From: JBOFBH01 sp051657715
GTDB taxonomy: Bacteria > Actinomycetota > Actinomycetes > Actinomycetales > Angustibacteraceae
Assembly (NCBI GenBank): GCA_051657715.1
Contig: JBOFLF010000060.1
Location: forward strand, 1-5,142
Reading direction: 5' to 3'
DNA length: 5,142 bases
Below the pieces are notes generated by a model, which had not been told where the DNA came from, did not search any database, and saw nothing but the letters and a program-made list of their open reading frames with translations. Of the stretch, positions 4,613 through 5,142 are shown piece by piece. How positions within the stretch are numbered: the stretch's first letter is position 1; the number at the start of each line of letters is the position of its first letter. The position numbers and the translations under genes were made by a program.

Positions 4613-5142
4613 CAACCCCCGCGATAGCCGTCCCCGAGGCCGCGGCTCGTGCCCGCCGGCAGGCCACCGCGGTCGCAGCGATCGGTGCAGCCGTCCCAAC
4701 AGTCCTGGCCGCTCAGGGCATGACGTCACTGGCGCGTGACGTCCTCGGTTTTCCGCTGCTCGTAGCTGTCGCGTTGGCGAGCTTCCTCGAGCTGGCGTTG
4801 GTGTCGTCGGCGTTACTGGCGCGCGCGGCCGCGCTGGCTGGCCGACCAGGTGGCGCCGACACTGTCGCTGTCTGGGTGGTGTCCGGACTGTCCGGACTGC
4901 TGGCCGGACTCCACGAACTCGTGTCCGCCACCGCCGCCGGTGGGTACCGGTGGGACGTCGACCCCGGCACGGTCCTAGCCGCCGCAGTACGGGCCGTGGC
5001 GCCACTAGTACTGCAACGGCAGTTCAGGTTACGGGGGGCGATGGCCGCGTCGGCGGTAGTGACTCGCTCGGGCCTGGTGCTGTCGTCGTCGGCGCCAGGT
5101 CGACCAGCTCAGTACGGTCTGTACGCAGGCCGTGGGGGCGAG
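4609..5142 (+). CDS. SpdB/DUF2637-like multi-pass membrane protein, 3'-truncated
   Basis: The frame opens at ATG 4609, overlapping the previous stop as ATGA, and remains open for 178 codons to the window end. After a polar N-terminus (1-19), hydrophobic segments lie at about 20-36 (weak), 48-76 (containing LLVAVALASFLELALVSSAL), 85-105 (VAVWVVSGLSGLLAGLHEL) and 119-135 (TVLAAAVRAVAPLVLQRQF). This arrangement, with FLELALVSSALLARA and a W-x-x-S-x-L-S-x-L segment, recalls the DUF2637/SpdB-like membrane proteins of actinomycete conjugative plasmids and AICEs. Those proteins act with the FtsK-like translocase TraB in spread of DNA through mycelium. Residues 141-178 are Ser/Gly/Arg-rich and start a cytoplasmic region cut off by the window; longer homologues may carry a DNA-binding domain there. 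Family assignment is by pattern only. Confidence 0.75.
   Translation, partial: MTTPAIAVPEAAARARRQATAVAAIGAAVPTVLAAQGMTSLARDVLGFPLLVAVALASFLELALVSSALLARAAALAGRPGGADTVAVWVVSGLSGLLAGLHELVSATAAGGYRWDVDPGTVLAAAVRAVAPLVLQRQFRLRGAMAASAVVTRSGLVLSSSAPGRPAQYGLYAGRGGE

Noticed and set aside
4871..4911. Short CTGTCCGGA-like direct repeats
   Set aside because: They simply encode the repeated Ser-Gly-Leu of a membrane segment and do not extend beyond it.

Overview
The window looks like accessory DNA from a high-GC actinomycete. G and C dominate third codon positions, GTG and ATG starts are mixed, and genes overlap by 4 bases. No rRNA, tRNA, integrase, replication gene or CRISPR array is visible. The best hint of context is at the right end: a 45-residue ORF translationally coupled to a multi-membrane-segment protein resembling the SpdB/DUF2637-type transfer proteins of actinomycete plasmids and integrative conjugative elements (AICEs). 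Nudix hydrolase genes like the one at the left are also recurrent AICE cargo. I therefore infer a fragment of an AICE or conjugative plasmid; the genus cannot be read from the sequence.

Left block (2-2414, plus strand) is a tightly packed three-gene operon. An ORF entering from outside the window joins the C-terminal part of a T4 Pnkp-like polynucleotide kinase domain to a complete Nudix hydrolase, without a stop codon between them. It overlaps by GTGA with a 228-residue protein that I tentatively read as an ADP-ribosyltransferase (ART)-fold protein. That gene overlaps by ATGA with a 248-residue helical protein of unknown function.

Middle block (2423-3513, minus strand) converges on the first operon with only 8 bases between stop codons. 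It encodes a protein with a basic helical N-terminal region and a C-terminal ART-like domain whose canonical catalytic positions are all substituted. This is followed, through a TGATG junction, by a 57-residue hydrophilic protein.

A divergent intergenic region (3514-3769) holds a strong nested GC-rich hairpin and a cluster of AACAT/ATGTT half-sites next to the start of the rightward genes.

Right block (3770-5142, plus strand) has a 209-residue protein of unknown function with a compact beta-rich, possibly PUA/EVE-like core. Then come a 13-bp-stem hairpin, the 45-residue ORF with an excellent ribosome binding site, and the membrane protein, which is cut by the window end.

Working hypothesis (inference): kinase, Nudix and two ART-like folds lie within 3.5 kb. 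This suggests a cassette acting on NAD+, ADP-ribose or nucleic-acid ends, carried as cargo or as a regulatory module by a mobile element. The sequence does not prove a joint function.
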